A stretch of DNA of 64,000 nt from positions 434,001 to 498,000 of the forward strand of contig NZ_CP114176.1 of assembly GCF_027186265.1 (NCBI RefSeq). Direction: 5' to 3'. Positions 51,373 through 59,821 of the stretch are shown here, piece after piece (the stretch's first letter is position 1; each line of letters opens with the position of its first letter). The notes beneath the pieces are model-generated. The model was given only the letters and a program-made list of their open reading frames with translations, was not told the DNA's origin and did not search any database. The position numbers were made by a program, and so were the translations under genes. The DNA is from Lentibacillus daqui. Its GTDB lineage: Bacteria > Bacillota > Bacilli > Bacillales > Amphibacillaceae.

Positions 51373-51426
51373 AATAAAAAAGAATCCGTTTAAAAAAAGA
51401 TTGATCAAAACGGATTCTTCTTTTGC
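51373..51426. repeat. Dispersed hairpin repeat, AATCCGTTTT type (copy 2)
   Basis: AATAAAAAAGAATCCGTTT pairs with AAAACGGATTCTTCTTTT; the loop contains GATTGATC. In reverse orientation it aligns with the copies at 33918 and 53680. It could terminate pncA transcription. Confidence 0.7.
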
Positions 51427-51515
51427 GAATTAGAATACATTTTTTATAGAGTGCATTTCTAATAATCCCCTTTGTGTTAAAATTAAATTGAATATTCGTA
51501 TTGGAGGTACTCAAT

Positions 51516-51608
51516 TTGCGTATCAATAATCAATACAATAGCATCGGCCCAGTTTTGTGCAATGAAGCCGCTACACATATTTCGGCAATAATGCTACTTG
51601 TTGGCTGA
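51516..51608 (+). CDS. Hypothetical 30-aa peptide
   Basis: TTG start behind TTGGAGGTACTCAAT. The peptide begins MRINNQYNSIGP, a flagellin-like opening, and ends HISAIMLLVG. No family was recognised with confidence; it may be a remnant of a motility gene or a random ORF with a good ribosome binding site. Confidence 0.3.
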   Translation: MRINNQYNSIGPVLCNEAATHISAIMLLVG

Positions 51609-51711
51609 TTTACTGCAAGATTAATATTTTCGCGGCTAATTGGAGTGGCTGATTATAGTTATTTGATTTAAACAAACAGGCCGAATTGCAGAATATAAGG
51701 AGGTATCTATT

Positions 51712-52011
51712 TTGCAAAAATGCCAAAACTGCAATATGCCATTTAGCTGGAGTGAAATATATAAATCGTTTTGGAGTTGGAAAGGATATAAACCAATTGA
51801 ATGCGATAACTGTGGCAAGAAACACAAAATTACTGCTACTGGCAGGTTGATTTTTGTAGCACTTACTGTTTTGCCAATGTTGATTTTCATAAAATTCATT
51901 AGTTTCTTTCCGCCTTTTAATAATTTTTTGGTGGCGTTGGGACTGGCACTCGCTATTTTATTTGTCGGCTCTTTGGTTACACCGTATTTTGTTAGATTCA
52001 AGGTTGTTTAA
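51712..52011 (+). CDS. Small membrane protein with CxxC-CxxC zinc ribbon (TIGR04104 type)
   Basis: A 99-aa protein with CQNC (4-7) and CDNC (30-33) spaced as in the cxxc_20_cxxc family, followed by two hydrophobic helices (about 44-65 and 70-92). The TTG start follows AAGGAGG. Function is unknown; the zinc ribbon faces the cytoplasm by the positive-inside rule. Confidence 0.75.
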   Translation: MQKCQNCNMPFSWSEIYKSFWSWKGYKPIECDNCGKKHKITATGRLIFVALTVLPMLIFIKFISFFPPFNNFLVALGLALAILFVGSLVTPYFVRFKVV

Positions 52012-52140
52012 CTTTAAATACAGTTTAGTTCGGAGATGGATCTTTCCATTAACTGGCGCTAATCTCGAGTAAGAATGAGCACAATTACCATACAAAAGGC
52101 CAGATTGTTGAATATCAGATGTACAATTGAGGTGATTTAT

Positions 52141-52326
52141 TTGATACAGGAGTCTGTGGAACAGGGTTTCCTTTTTACTTTTATCATTACGTTTATTATT
52201 GTATTGATTTTGAGTTACATAGGACAAAGAATAATTGTAAACAAGAACAAATTTGATAGTAAAACTATTCTAGTATTAATTGTTCAAAGTTTGGTTATAG
52301 CCTTATTACTAGCCACTGTCTTCTAA
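52141..52326 (+). CDS. Hypothetical small membrane protein, 61 aa
   Basis: TTG start 5 nt after TGAGGTGA. Two hydrophobic segments, LFTFIITFIIVLILSYIG and ILVLIVQSLVIALLLATVF, surround a Lys/Asn-rich turn. Not recognised. An in-frame upstream ATG (52075) adds a segment without hydrophobic or conserved content. The following 52327-52560 region shows no gene. Confidence 0.5.
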   Translation: MIQESVEQGFLFTFIITFIIVLILSYIGQRIIVNKNKFDSKTILVLIVQSLVIALLLATVF

Positions 52327-52560
52327 ATCAATGTTTGGGTGAGGACGGATTTGATGCGAAGCCCCCGGATTTGCTACTGAAGGATTTATGGTCGAAATGC
52401 TTTGCTATTAGGATAGTTGACAGGCTATTCCTCACAACAGACGTATTTCCGGAATAAGGATATGCGTACTATATTGCAGAAACAGTCCATATTGTTGAAC
52501 AAAAAACAAAATCACAAATATCGTTTGCTTCATTGTAAGAAAGTATTAAGGTAGTTTAAT

Positions 52561-52911
52561 TTGAAACAAAGCTATTCTATTGGTGTTGGATTGCAGTTCT
52601 AAACTATTGCCGGGCTCCTTGCCCTTGCTTTTACAAACTCATGGGGCCGCATAATCCCGCGTTGGATTTTGCTTTCTGCCGGGTGGTTCATTGGTATATT
52701 TTTATCCTTATACGGTGGCGCGAATCTATTTATACGTGGACTTATGGCAGTCGGAGTGATGGCTACACCCGAATCTATGCATTCTACAGCAGCCCGTTGG
52801 CACCTTTTATTTTGGGATCCATGGTGGCTGCTTGGTGGCGTTCTGTTTATTTTGGCAGTTTTGCATTTTATTCGTAATACACATGAAGAAAAGCACAAAA
52901 GTCCCCGATAG
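52561..52911 (+). pseudogene. DUF3995-like membrane protein gene with an early stop
   Basis: From TTG at 52561 (AAGGTAG upstream) the frame reads MKQSYSIGVGLQF, TAA at 52600-52602, then continues TIAGLLALAFTNSWGRIIPRW...LFWDPWWLLGGVLFILAVLHFIR to 52911. The later part has the WGRxIPRW, GWxxG and WxPWWLLGG features of DUF3995-type proteins. Only a fragment from an internal TTG could be made, and the N-terminal domain is also short. Confidence 0.5.
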
Positions 52912-52949
52912 GATTGATTGAAAAAACATGAGAGCAAACCTGCCTAATG

Positions 52950-53193
52950 TTAATTAAGGGCTATTTGTTCAATGACCGATACTACAATTACACTTGTTGC
53001 TAAGCCATATTTGAATGCATCGCCCCAATAGGAAGCAATGATGTCTTTTTGCATTTAAGAGACTAAACCCCTTCCCTTTTTCTTGGCTTCGTTTATGATC
53101 TCGTTGGTGTTGTTTTCTATCGCCTGCATGCGTGTTTTCATTTGTTCGTTGATACTGTTCAACTGGCTGCTGTTGCTTTCCCGCAGTTCCTCC
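52950..53193 (-). other. Two adjacent short frames, possible remnant of a coiled-coil/membrane gene pair
   Basis: On the minus strand an open frame without start codon encodes a coiled coil (REELRESNSSQLNSINEQM, then QAIENNTNEIINEAKKKGRG), ending at TAA. It is followed at once by a 34-aa ORF (53054-52950) MQKDIIASYWGDAFKYGLAT with a hydrophobic end. No ribosome binding site is clear for either. The layout resembles broken phage- or holin-associated small genes, but no family was identified. Confidence 0.3.
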
Positions 53194-53315
53194 CTTTCGC
53201 TGCATCAGTTTCTATACAATAGTTTTCCAATTTATACAACAATTAATTTCCTTTTAATTCATTGAAAAAAGAATTATTATATTACTAATAGACGAGAGAT
53301 AGCGAGGTTGAAAAA

Positions 53316-53632
53316 ATGAAAAAGAAAAAATGGATTACTATTATAGTGGTTTTAGCTATTTTGATAGCAAGCCCCTTTGCCTATATTTCCTATAAAAAGA
53401 AAGACCTCGAAACTGATGTAATTAATTATTTGACGACTGAAAAAAAGTTGCGAAAAGCAATATTGTTTCTAGCGTACCATTTATTGCAAATCTGGAAGGG
53501 AATAAAAATTTTATGGTCAGTATAAAATTGAAAAACGATGCCAAGACCTACTTTTACTACAAAAATGATAGCAGTAAAATAATTCTAGAATCCTATACTG
53601 AAAATGGAAGGGAACACGTAAAAAACAAGTAA
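53316..53632 (+). pseudogene. DUF3139-like gene with a frameshift in a run of seven A
   Basis: The first frame gives MKKKKWITIIVVLAILIASP, then the typical ETDVINYLTTEK of DUF3139 proteins up to the A-run at about 53442-53449. With one extra A the frame continues VAKSNIVSSVPFIANLEGNK, MVSIKLKNDAKTYFYYKND and stops at 53632. Without it, an unrelated tail ends at 53525. Either a true one-base deletion, slippage, or a sequencing error. Confidence 0.65.
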
Positions 53633-53679
53633 CATGTAGCTATTGAGTATATATAAAACCGAAACATAAATCTGATGGA

Positions 53680-53728
53680 TAAAAATCCATTTTGATCAAA
53701 CTTTTTTCAAAATAGATTCTTTTTATTT
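53680..53728. repeat. Dispersed hairpin repeat, AATCCGTTTT type (copy 3)
   Basis: AAAAATCCATTTTG pairs with CAAAATAGATTCTTTTT around the shared loop ATCAAACTTTTTT. The most degenerate of the four copies. Confidence 0.6.
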
Positions 53729-53885
53729 CATGTAGAATACAGGTTAACATGATATTTTTAGTCAAACTTTATTGTAAACCGACATTATGTGTTGGAGTTA
53801 ACTGAACAATCTGATTAGCGGGTATAAAATGGAACATGAATAATCATTCTGGATAAAATTAAAATCCAAGGGGAGATGGTTAAAA

Positions 53886-54296
53886 ATGAAAAGGGTTGAT
53901 GTAGTATACGCACTTATTTATGACAAAAACGACCAGAAAGTCTTGATGGTGAATAATGAAGGCAGTGGCTGGTCTCTTCCTGGTGGGGCTGTTGAACAAG
54001 GTGAAACGTTGGAACAGGCGGTGATTCGTGAGGTAGAGGAAGAAACAAGTTTGAGAATAGGAGTTAAAGATGTTATTGCGGTGAATGAAGCCTGTTTTAA
54101 AGGAAAAGGACATCATGCTTTGTTCATAACATTTAAAGCAGAGATTATAAATGGAGAAGTCTCCATACAATGCAAAGGTGAAATTTTAGAAATCAAATGG
54201 GTGGATTTACAAACCGCGAATGAATTAATGCCGTATTACCGTGGTGGAGTAGAAAGCCTCCTAAAATCCTCTTCGCCTTATACATATCAGGATTAA
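53886..54296 (+). CDS. Nudix hydrolase
   Basis: A 136-aa pyrophosphohydrolase with the Nudix box LPGGAVEQGETLEQAVIREV then EEETSLRIG. The usual Gly after the EE-x pair is replaced by Thr, seen in some active members. The ligands R-E-x-x-E-E are intact. The substrate is unknown. The ribosome binding site is AGGGGAGATGG. Confidence 0.85.
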   Translation: MKRVDVVYALIYDKNDQKVLMVNNEGSGWSLPGGAVEQGETLEQAVIREVEEETSLRIGVKDVIAVNEACFKGKGHHALFITFKAEIINGEVSIQCKGEILEIKWVDLQTANELMPYYRGGVESLLKSSSPYTYQD

Positions 54297-54361
54297 TCTT
54301 TTTCTTACTTAACATTTTAGATTCGTGAGGGATTTTTAACCAAACTTTATTTCAAATCCAC

Positions 54362-54395
54362 AGGTGCTTCTTGATTCTATTAAAGCGCCTTTTTC
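54362..54395 (+). terminator. Terminator of the Nudix gene
   Basis: AGGTGCTT (54362-54369) and AAGCGCCT (54383-54390) pair with one G-U, followed by TTTTT. Confidence 0.6.
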
Positions 54396-54460
54396 TGAAG
54401 CAAGTAATAATTCGCAATCCATTGTGAGTTGTTTTAACGATAGTTCTTCGTTATAATACC

Positions 54461-54937
54461 CTATAAATTCACTAATGACGAAACTAATCCTTCTGCCACT
54501 ACAGATAATGTTGCCATTACTACTGCAAGCGTACTAACTCCCAGATTCGTCCAAATAAACACTCGACTTCTTGAGGCTCCAAGCGTCATCATCGTACCGG
54601 CACCTATCTGGCTGCTAAACAAAATAGATGATAAAAAACATACTCCGGTTGCTCCAAAACGATTGAAGGTTCTTTTTATTCGGGGGTTAATTTTCACGGG
54701 TGTTCTATTCCTTTTGCAAAATTTATTACATATTATGTTAAAGCGTTTGTTAATTTCTGCTCCGAAAAGTACAAAAAGAAGGACACTAATTGCATTCCCA
54801 AGAATGGCCACGATTACTGCTGCAAAAGGTGAAAAGTTGAAAACGATGATTGCCGTTGGAACAGTTACAAATACTTCGAGGAAAGGGATCATACTTACAA
54901 AAAAAGTAAAAATACACTGAAGAAAAATATTTTCCAT
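54461..54937 (-). CDS. Small multidrug export protein family
   Basis: A 158-aa membrane protein with four to five helices and the family start IFTFFVSMIPFLEVFVTVPT, then AILGNAISVLLFVLFG, then GAGTMMTLGASRSRVF. The Sm_multidrug_ex family is named from an early report; the substrate is uncertain. It is divergent from a TetR regulator with a palindrome between them, so it is a likely target of that regulator. Confidence 0.75.
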   Translation of the reverse strand: MENIFLQCIFTFFVSMIPFLEVFVTVPTAIIVFNFSPFAAVIVAILGNAISVLLFVLFGAEINKRFNIICNKFCKRNRTPVKINPRIKRTFNRFGATGVCFLSSILFSSQIGAGTMMTLGASRSRVFIWTNLGVSTLAVVMATLSVVAEGLVSSLVNL

Positions 54938-54962
54938 ATCAACACACGCCTTTCCTCTTGCT

Positions 54963-54991
54963 AAGTCAAATGACTTAAAAAGTATTATAAT
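54963..54991. promoter_or_regulatory. Candidate TetR operator and shared promoter
   Basis: AAGTCAAATGACTT (54963-54976) is a 6-2-6 palindrome; a further half site TTGACTT follows at about 54997. TATAAT at 54986-54991 is readable on both strands. It lies midway between the divergent export gene and tetR. Confidence 0.5.
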
Positions 54992-55024
54992 ACAATTGAC
55001 TTAAAAATTCAAGGGAGTTATCAT

Positions 55025-55621
55025 ATGCCAAAAAAAATAGATCATGCGGAAAGAAAAGATCAAATTGTAGAAGCAGCGTTTCACATCATTCATTGCTTTG
55101 GTTTCGAAAAAACGACATTACGGGAAATCGCCAAAAAAGCGGAATTATCTTTGGGTTCTGTTCAATATTTTTTTCCAAAACAAAAAGACATATATATGTA
55201 CGCAATGGATGTTATTTATCAAAGATTTGAAGAGAGAATGCAAAAGGTAGTACAAGAGGATCCGGGGGTTTTTGAAAATGCTGTTCGTATGATAAAACAG
55301 ATTGTTCAAGTGAATACGGAAGAAGAAAGAATTGAGAATGATATATGGGTGAAATTTTCCATCATGGCAACAATGAACCCGGAATATCAGGAGACAAAGA
55401 AAGGATTTCGAGAGGTAAACCTTGATTTTGCAAAGGATATATTAAGAATGCTTGATAAGAATGGCTATATTAAAGATCCGATAAATATTAAGGACAGCGC
55501 AAACTCATTAACCATATTCATCCACGGTTTAGTTTTTGAATCTGTCATTTACGCACATTTATACAACGATCAAATTGTTGAAAAAGAGATCAGAGAATAC
55601 TTACGAAAGATCTGTAACTGA
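55025..55621 (+). CDS. TetR-family transcriptional regulator
   Basis: A 198-aa regulator with an HTH ERKDQIVEAAFHIIHCFGFEK-like start (residues 9-29), then TTLREIAKKAELSLGSVQYF, and a ligand domain with the TetR_C_6/BetI-like layout (NDIWVKFSIMATMNPEY). The ribosome binding site is AAGGGAG. It probably represses the divergent small export gene and itself through the palindrome at 54963. Confidence 0.87.
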   Translation: MPKKIDHAERKDQIVEAAFHIIHCFGFEKTTLREIAKKAELSLGSVQYFFPKQKDIYMYAMDVIYQRFEERMQKVVQEDPGVFENAVRMIKQIVQVNTEEERIENDIWVKFSIMATMNPEYQETKKGFREVNLDFAKDILRMLDKNGYIKDPINIKDSANSLTIFIHGLVFESVIYAHLYNDQIVEKEIREYLRKICN

Positions 55622-55782
55622 GTTTAATGAAGTACAGGCCCTTTCGCACGGCGGTTTTTGAGCATTAAGGCCAAGTCAGCTCGCCCCACGCAAAATTTTT
55701 TCATATCATCTACATATGGCGTGTATGTTGACATGAAGCGTTTACAAATCCCGGGTGCTTTTTAAATTGTCAAAAAATACGG

Positions 55783-55810
55783 TTGACATTATGTGCAAAT
55801 TTGCTATGAT
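55783..55810 (+). promoter_or_regulatory. Promoter of the serine T-box operon
   Basis: TTGACA (55783-55788), 16 bp, TATGAT (55805-55810). Confidence 0.65.
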
Positions 55811-55849
55811 AAGAAAAATTGAATTTCTACCAATAAAAAATTGTTAAAT

Positions 55850-56100
55850 ATGGTGAAGAAGACAGGTACATTGGTCAGAATTGCAAAGAGAGCTGGTGGA
55901 TGGTGTGAACCAGTCAATTCGCTGATGGACAGCACTTCGGAATAGATGGATTGAAATAAAGTAGATCCATTCGGAAATGCCCGTTACCCCTACAAACCAA
56001 TGAAGGCTGGTGTGTCATTGACCAGCGAATAAGGGTGGTACCGCGTAAAGAGAAAACCTTTCGCCCCTTCGTATTTTACAGGGGGTGGAAGGTTTTTTGC
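55850..56100 (+). ncRNA. T-box leader, serine-specific (candidate specifier AGC)
   Basis: Stem I features (GAAG/CTTC base, GAATTG/CAATTC, AGAGAGCTGGTGG and GGTGTGAACC) precede the T-box AAGGGTGGTACCGCG (56031-56045) and a terminator from about 56053 (AAAACCTT ... AAGGTTTTTT). AGC at 55931-55933, followed by A next to the closing helix, is the likely specifier for uncharged tRNA-Ser. This fits the downstream serine genes. The specifier choice is by position, not by full folding. Confidence 0.88.
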
Positions 56101-56143
56101 TGTTTTTGTCAATTATTAGGAAACATGAGAGGAGATATTTTTT

Positions 56144-57313
56144 ATGTTGCAAGATACCAGTTTACTTCGGATACCGGGACCAACGCCGATACCTCCGAGT
56201 GTTCAGCGGGCGATGGAAAGGCCGATGATCGGACATCGGGGACAGGAAACAAAAGAACTGTTAAAACGGATAAAGCCCAAATTAAAGCCTGTTTTTGGGA
56301 CCAATGAGGATGTCATGATCATTACCGGCAGTGGTACGTCTGGGTTGGAAACGGCAGTAGTGAATGTTGCAACGGCAGGCGATGAGGTGCTTGTCGTTGT
56401 TACTGGAGCATTTGGTGATCGGTTTGCCCAGATTTGTAAGTCTTATCAATTGCATGTACACCTGCTGGAGGTTGCTTGGGGAGAAGCGGTTGATCCTGAT
56501 CAAATAAGAGACTTCCTGCAACAGCACCCAAAGTTGAAGGCTGTGTTTGTGACATACTGTGAAACGTCTACCGGTGTATTAAACCCGATTCAATCGGTTA
56601 GTCGTGTCGTCCATGAAAATTCGGATGCACTCGTTATTGTTGATGGGGTTTCTTGTGTTGGTGGTGTCGAAACAAACATGGATGACTGGGGAGTGGATGT
56701 CCTTGTCACCGGATCACAAAAGGCCATGATGCTGCCGGCTGGATTAACATTTGTAGCCGCCAGCAAGCGGGCATGGCAAGTGATTGAGAACAATAAACAG
56801 CCAAGATTTTATCTTGATCTTCGCAAATATCGGGATCAGCTGGCCAATAATACGACCCCATTTACGCCTGGATTATCATTGTTATTTGGCCTGGAACAAG
56901 CACTGACATTACTGGAAACAGAAGGATTGGAACAAGTTTATCGCCGTCACCAAACGATGATGGAGATGATGCGGGGTGCACTTCAGGCATTAAGTATCTC
57001 GCTGCTCACAAATGATGAACATGCTTCACCAACCGTTACCGCCATGAAGCCAGAAGATATAGATCCGGAAGCATTACGAAAAAAAGTCAAACAGGAATTT
57101 GAGCTGGAATTAGCTGGAGGACAACAACATCTCAAAGGGAAAATCATTCGTGTTGGTCATATGGGATATTGTGCACCACAGGATGTATTACAGGTTGTTA
57201 GTTTGTTAGAAATAGGTCTGAAGCGGCTTGGGAAATCCATTCCTTTGGGGCAAGGCGTAGCGGCGGCACAGGAAATCTACTTACAACAGGAGGAAGCAAA
57301 CCGTGACATATAA
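56144..57313 (+). CDS. Class V aminotransferase, probable phosphoserine/serine-pathway transaminase
   Basis: A 389-aa PLP enzyme of the alanine-glyoxylate/serine-pyruvate aminotransferase type (PucG-like). It shows LRIPGPTPIPPSVQRAM, GSGTSGLETAVVN, the Asp in IVDGVSCVGG and the PLP Lys in TGSQKAMMLPAG. It is not a classical SerC, yet it is the first gene of a Ser T-box operon directly overlapping serA, so it is inferred to supply the phosphohydroxypyruvate transamination step. Confidence 0.8.
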   Translation: MLQDTSLLRIPGPTPIPPSVQRAMERPMIGHRGQETKELLKRIKPKLKPVFGTNEDVMIITGSGTSGLETAVVNVATAGDEVLVVVTGAFGDRFAQICKSYQLHVHLLEVAWGEAVDPDQIRDFLQQHPKLKAVFVTYCETSTGVLNPIQSVSRVVHENSDALVIVDGVSCVGGVETNMDDWGVDVLVTGSQKAMMLPAGLTFVAASKRAWQVIENNKQPRFYLDLRKYRDQLANNTTPFTPGLSLLFGLEQALTLLETEGLEQVYRRHQTMMEMMRGALQALSISLLTNDEHASPTVTAMKPEDIDPEALRKKVKQEFELELAGGQQHLKGKIIRVGHMGYCAPQDVLQVVSLLEIGLKRLGKSIPLGQGVAAAQEIYLQQEEANRDI

Positions 57314-58889
57314 TATTTTAATTAGTGATCCGTTAAGTGAAGATGGTATTTTTCCATTAAGAGAAGCGGACGATGTGGAAGTGGTCAAGGAGACTGATTT
57401 GTCCAATGAATTGTTGCTGAAGCGAATAGCTGACTTTGATGCATTATTGGTACGGAGTCAAACACAGGTAACAAGAGAATTAATCGAACATGCACCACGT
57501 TTGAGAGTGATCGGCCGCGCTGGAGTTGGTGTTGATAACATTGATTTGGAGGCTGCGACAGAAAATGGTGTGATCGTTGTGAATGCCCCGGATGGGAATA
57601 CCAACTCAGCTGCTGAGCATACTATGGCAATGCTGATGTCATTGGCAAGAAACATTCCGCAAGCCTATTACGCGCTGAAACAAAATCGCTGGGATCGTAA
57701 AACGTATGTGGGAGTGGAGCTGAAAGGAAAGACACTGGGAATTATCGGATTGGGCCGAATTGGTGCCGAGGTGGCAACTCGAGCAAAAGGCCAACGCATG
57801 AATGTCATTGCCTATGATCCATTTTTAACCGAAGAAAAAGCGGAAAATTTGGGTATTGGTTATGGCACGATTGGCGACGTACTGAAGGTTGCCGATTTTA
57901 TTACCGTCCACACGCCATTACTCAAAGAAACCAGGCATATTATTAATAAGGAAGCATTTGAGCAGATGAAAGATGGCGTGCGAATCGTCAATTGTGCTCG
58001 TGGCGGAATCATTGACGAGGATGCTTTGTATAACGCGATTGTTGCCAAAAAAGTGGCCGGGGCTGGGTTGGATGTATTTGAAAAGGAACCAATCCATCAT
58101 CATAAATTGCTGGATCTGCCGGAAGTGATCGCAACACCGCATTTAGGCGCAAGTACAATTGAAGCGCAAAAAAATGTTGCCATTGATGTGAGTCATGATG
58201 TGGTAACCATTTTACGTGGAGGTTTGGCGCAGAATCCAGTTAATGTGCCATCGGTTCCACAAGAGGTGATGAAAAAAATTGCTCCATACTTTTATTTATC
58301 GGAAAAATTGGGGACATTTCTTGCACACCTGGAAGATGAGGCTGTTGAGGAGGTGCGCGTATACTATGCCGGTGAGCTAGCCGATATGGAGGTAGGCCCG
58401 CTAACCCGAAATACAGTAAAAGGGCTGCTGAAACGCCGTCTTGGTAATCATGTTAATGATGTAAATGCGGCATATCTGGCAGAAAAAAAAGATATCACCA
58501 TCCGTGAACAAAAAACATCGACAACGAAAGGTTTTACCAATTTGTTAAAAGTGGAGATTCAAACAAAATCAGGCACCCGCCAAGTAGCCGGAACATTGCT
58601 GAATGGGCTTGGCGCACGAATCGTCAAAGTAGACAATTACAGCCTGGATCTTGTCCCAGAAGGGCATATGGTGTTTATTCGGCATAAAGACCAGCCCGGC
58701 GCCATCGGACGGGTTGGCAGTCTATTGGCAGAAAATAATGTCAATATCGCGACCATGCAAGTAGGCCGTACGGAAATTGGCGGAGATGCAATTATGATGT
58801 TGATTATTGATAAACAATTGCAACAGGAGGGATTGGATCAGCTGAAGGGATTAGCGGATATTTATCATGCGACGGAAGTGGATTTGTAA
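57303..58889 (+). CDS. serA: D-3-phosphoglycerate dehydrogenase
   Basis: A 528-aa NAD-dependent enzyme starting serine synthesis. The substrate domain begins ILISDPLSEDGI; the Rossmann motif is GIIGLGRIGAEVA; catalytic Arg in NCARGGIID, Glu and His in GLDVFEKEP and TPHLGAS. An intervening ASB domain and a C-terminal ACT domain (IRHKDQPGAIGRVGSLLAEN) give likely serine feedback. The GTG start overlaps the aminotransferase gene by 11 nt behind AGGAGG. Confidence 0.95.
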   Translation: MTYNILISDPLSEDGIFPLREADDVEVVKETDLSNELLLKRIADFDALLVRSQTQVTRELIEHAPRLRVIGRAGVGVDNIDLEAATENGVIVVNAPDGNTNSAAEHTMAMLMSLARNIPQAYYALKQNRWDRKTYVGVELKGKTLGIIGLGRIGAEVATRAKGQRMNVIAYDPFLTEEKAENLGIGYGTIGDVLKVADFITVHTPLLKETRHIINKEAFEQMKDGVRIVNCARGGIIDEDALYNAIVAKKVAGAGLDVFEKEPIHHHKLLDLPEVIATPHLGASTIEAQKNVAIDVSHDVVTILRGGLAQNPVNVPSVPQEVMKKIAPYFYLSEKLGTFLAHLEDEAVEEVRVYYAGELADMEVGPLTRNTVKGLLKRRLGNHVNDVNAAYLAEKKDITIREQKTSTTKGFTNLLKVEIQTKSGTRQVAGTLLNGLGARIVKVDNYSLDLVPEGHMVFIRHKDQPGAIGRVGSLLAENNVNIATMQVGRTEIGGDAIMMLIIDKQLQQEGLDQLKGLADIYHATEVDL

Positions 58890-59250
58890 TGGTATTTAAA
58901 TTGTTAGTCTTTACAGTAGCCTTCATCAATGAGAGTCATTTAAATAAAATAAACAATGACAATAACAAATGTTGTGGTTTTGTTGCGTTGCGTTGCGTAT
59001 ATTGTTGGATAAATGACATGGTTTCTTTACAGTCAACCTTGAAGCTTAACTAAACCAATTACCGTCATTATACTTAGCTAGGTATCGTGTGTAGCATTGG
59101 GAGAGTATCATATTTTTTTCTCCTATTTATCTAATTTTAACAAGAAGTATTGAAGTCTCACTGGTCTGTGAGACTTCAATTAGTTACCCTTCGTATTTAA
59201 AATTAAATGGTGAGTTATTTAAAATGATGAAAACCCTATGTTTATTGTTT
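58890..59250. other. Intergenic region after serA with one perfect hairpin
   Basis: ATTGAAGTCTCAC (59149-59161) pairs perfectly with GTGAGACTTCAAT (59168-59180) over a 6-nt loop, but no T-run follows. No gene was recognised in the rest of the 361 bp. Confidence 0.5.
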
Positions 59251-59472
59251 TTAAGGGGATAAGATAGTTACCCTTGTTATTGTTTCATTCTTCATTGGAT
59301 ATGTTTCCTTGTTTGGTCCATTTACGTTAATAGAAATATAATCTCCATTTTGTAGGCCATCCATTTTGCTGGAAGGGATTTCAATTAAATTTAAAGGGCC
59401 TATTTTTTCAAAGTAGTCCATGTAATCCTTGGACGATTCTTTTTTCTTCTTTGTTACATTTGATAATATGGG
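59251..59472 (-). pseudogene. C-terminal remnant of a small exported protein
   Basis: The minus-strand frame contains KDYMDYFEKIGPLNLIEIPS, GLQNGDYISINVNGP and KETYPMKNETITRVTIL, like the beta-rich end of a secreted or lipoprotein domain (DUF3221-like). It has no start codon or signal peptide; an in-frame stop lies just upstream. Family assignment is tentative. Confidence 0.35.
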
Positions 59473-59646
59473 TTACTACCGGAAAAAAGCGAAATTCGTG
59501 CACTAAACATGTAGGAATGACAAGCGTACGTCAAGCGTTTTATTCCTTGAACAGTCTAGGAAGTGGGTAGTGAGAAATCCAATTGTTGGTTGGAATAAAG
59601 TTTGATCAGAAGTATACTGAAAATTTATATCTTAAGCTAAACGATA

Positions 59647-59696
59647 AGAATAAGAACCCGTTTTGAAAAATGATTGATCAAAACGGGTTCTTATTC
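59647..59696. repeat. Dispersed hairpin repeat, AATCCGTTTT type (copy 4)
   Basis: A perfect 20-bp or longer stem: AAGAATAAGAACCCGTTTTG with its complement ending in TTCTTATTCTT; the loop has ATGATTGATC. The best preserved of the four copies and a probable bidirectional terminator. Confidence 0.75.
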
Positions 59697-59821
59697 TTTG
59701 TGAAATATGTTGCAACTTTTATAACAGGGTTTGATCATTTTCTACTGTTGATCTTAAAAAATCGCACCCATTAACGAGACAAGGTAACCAGTATTTGGTC
59801 TATAAATCTAAGATAAGCGAA

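Noticed and set aside
56035..56307. Open frame overlapping the Ser T-box and aminotransferase start
   Set aside because: It begins inside the T-box antiterminator and runs out of frame with the aminotransferase gene; no coding features.
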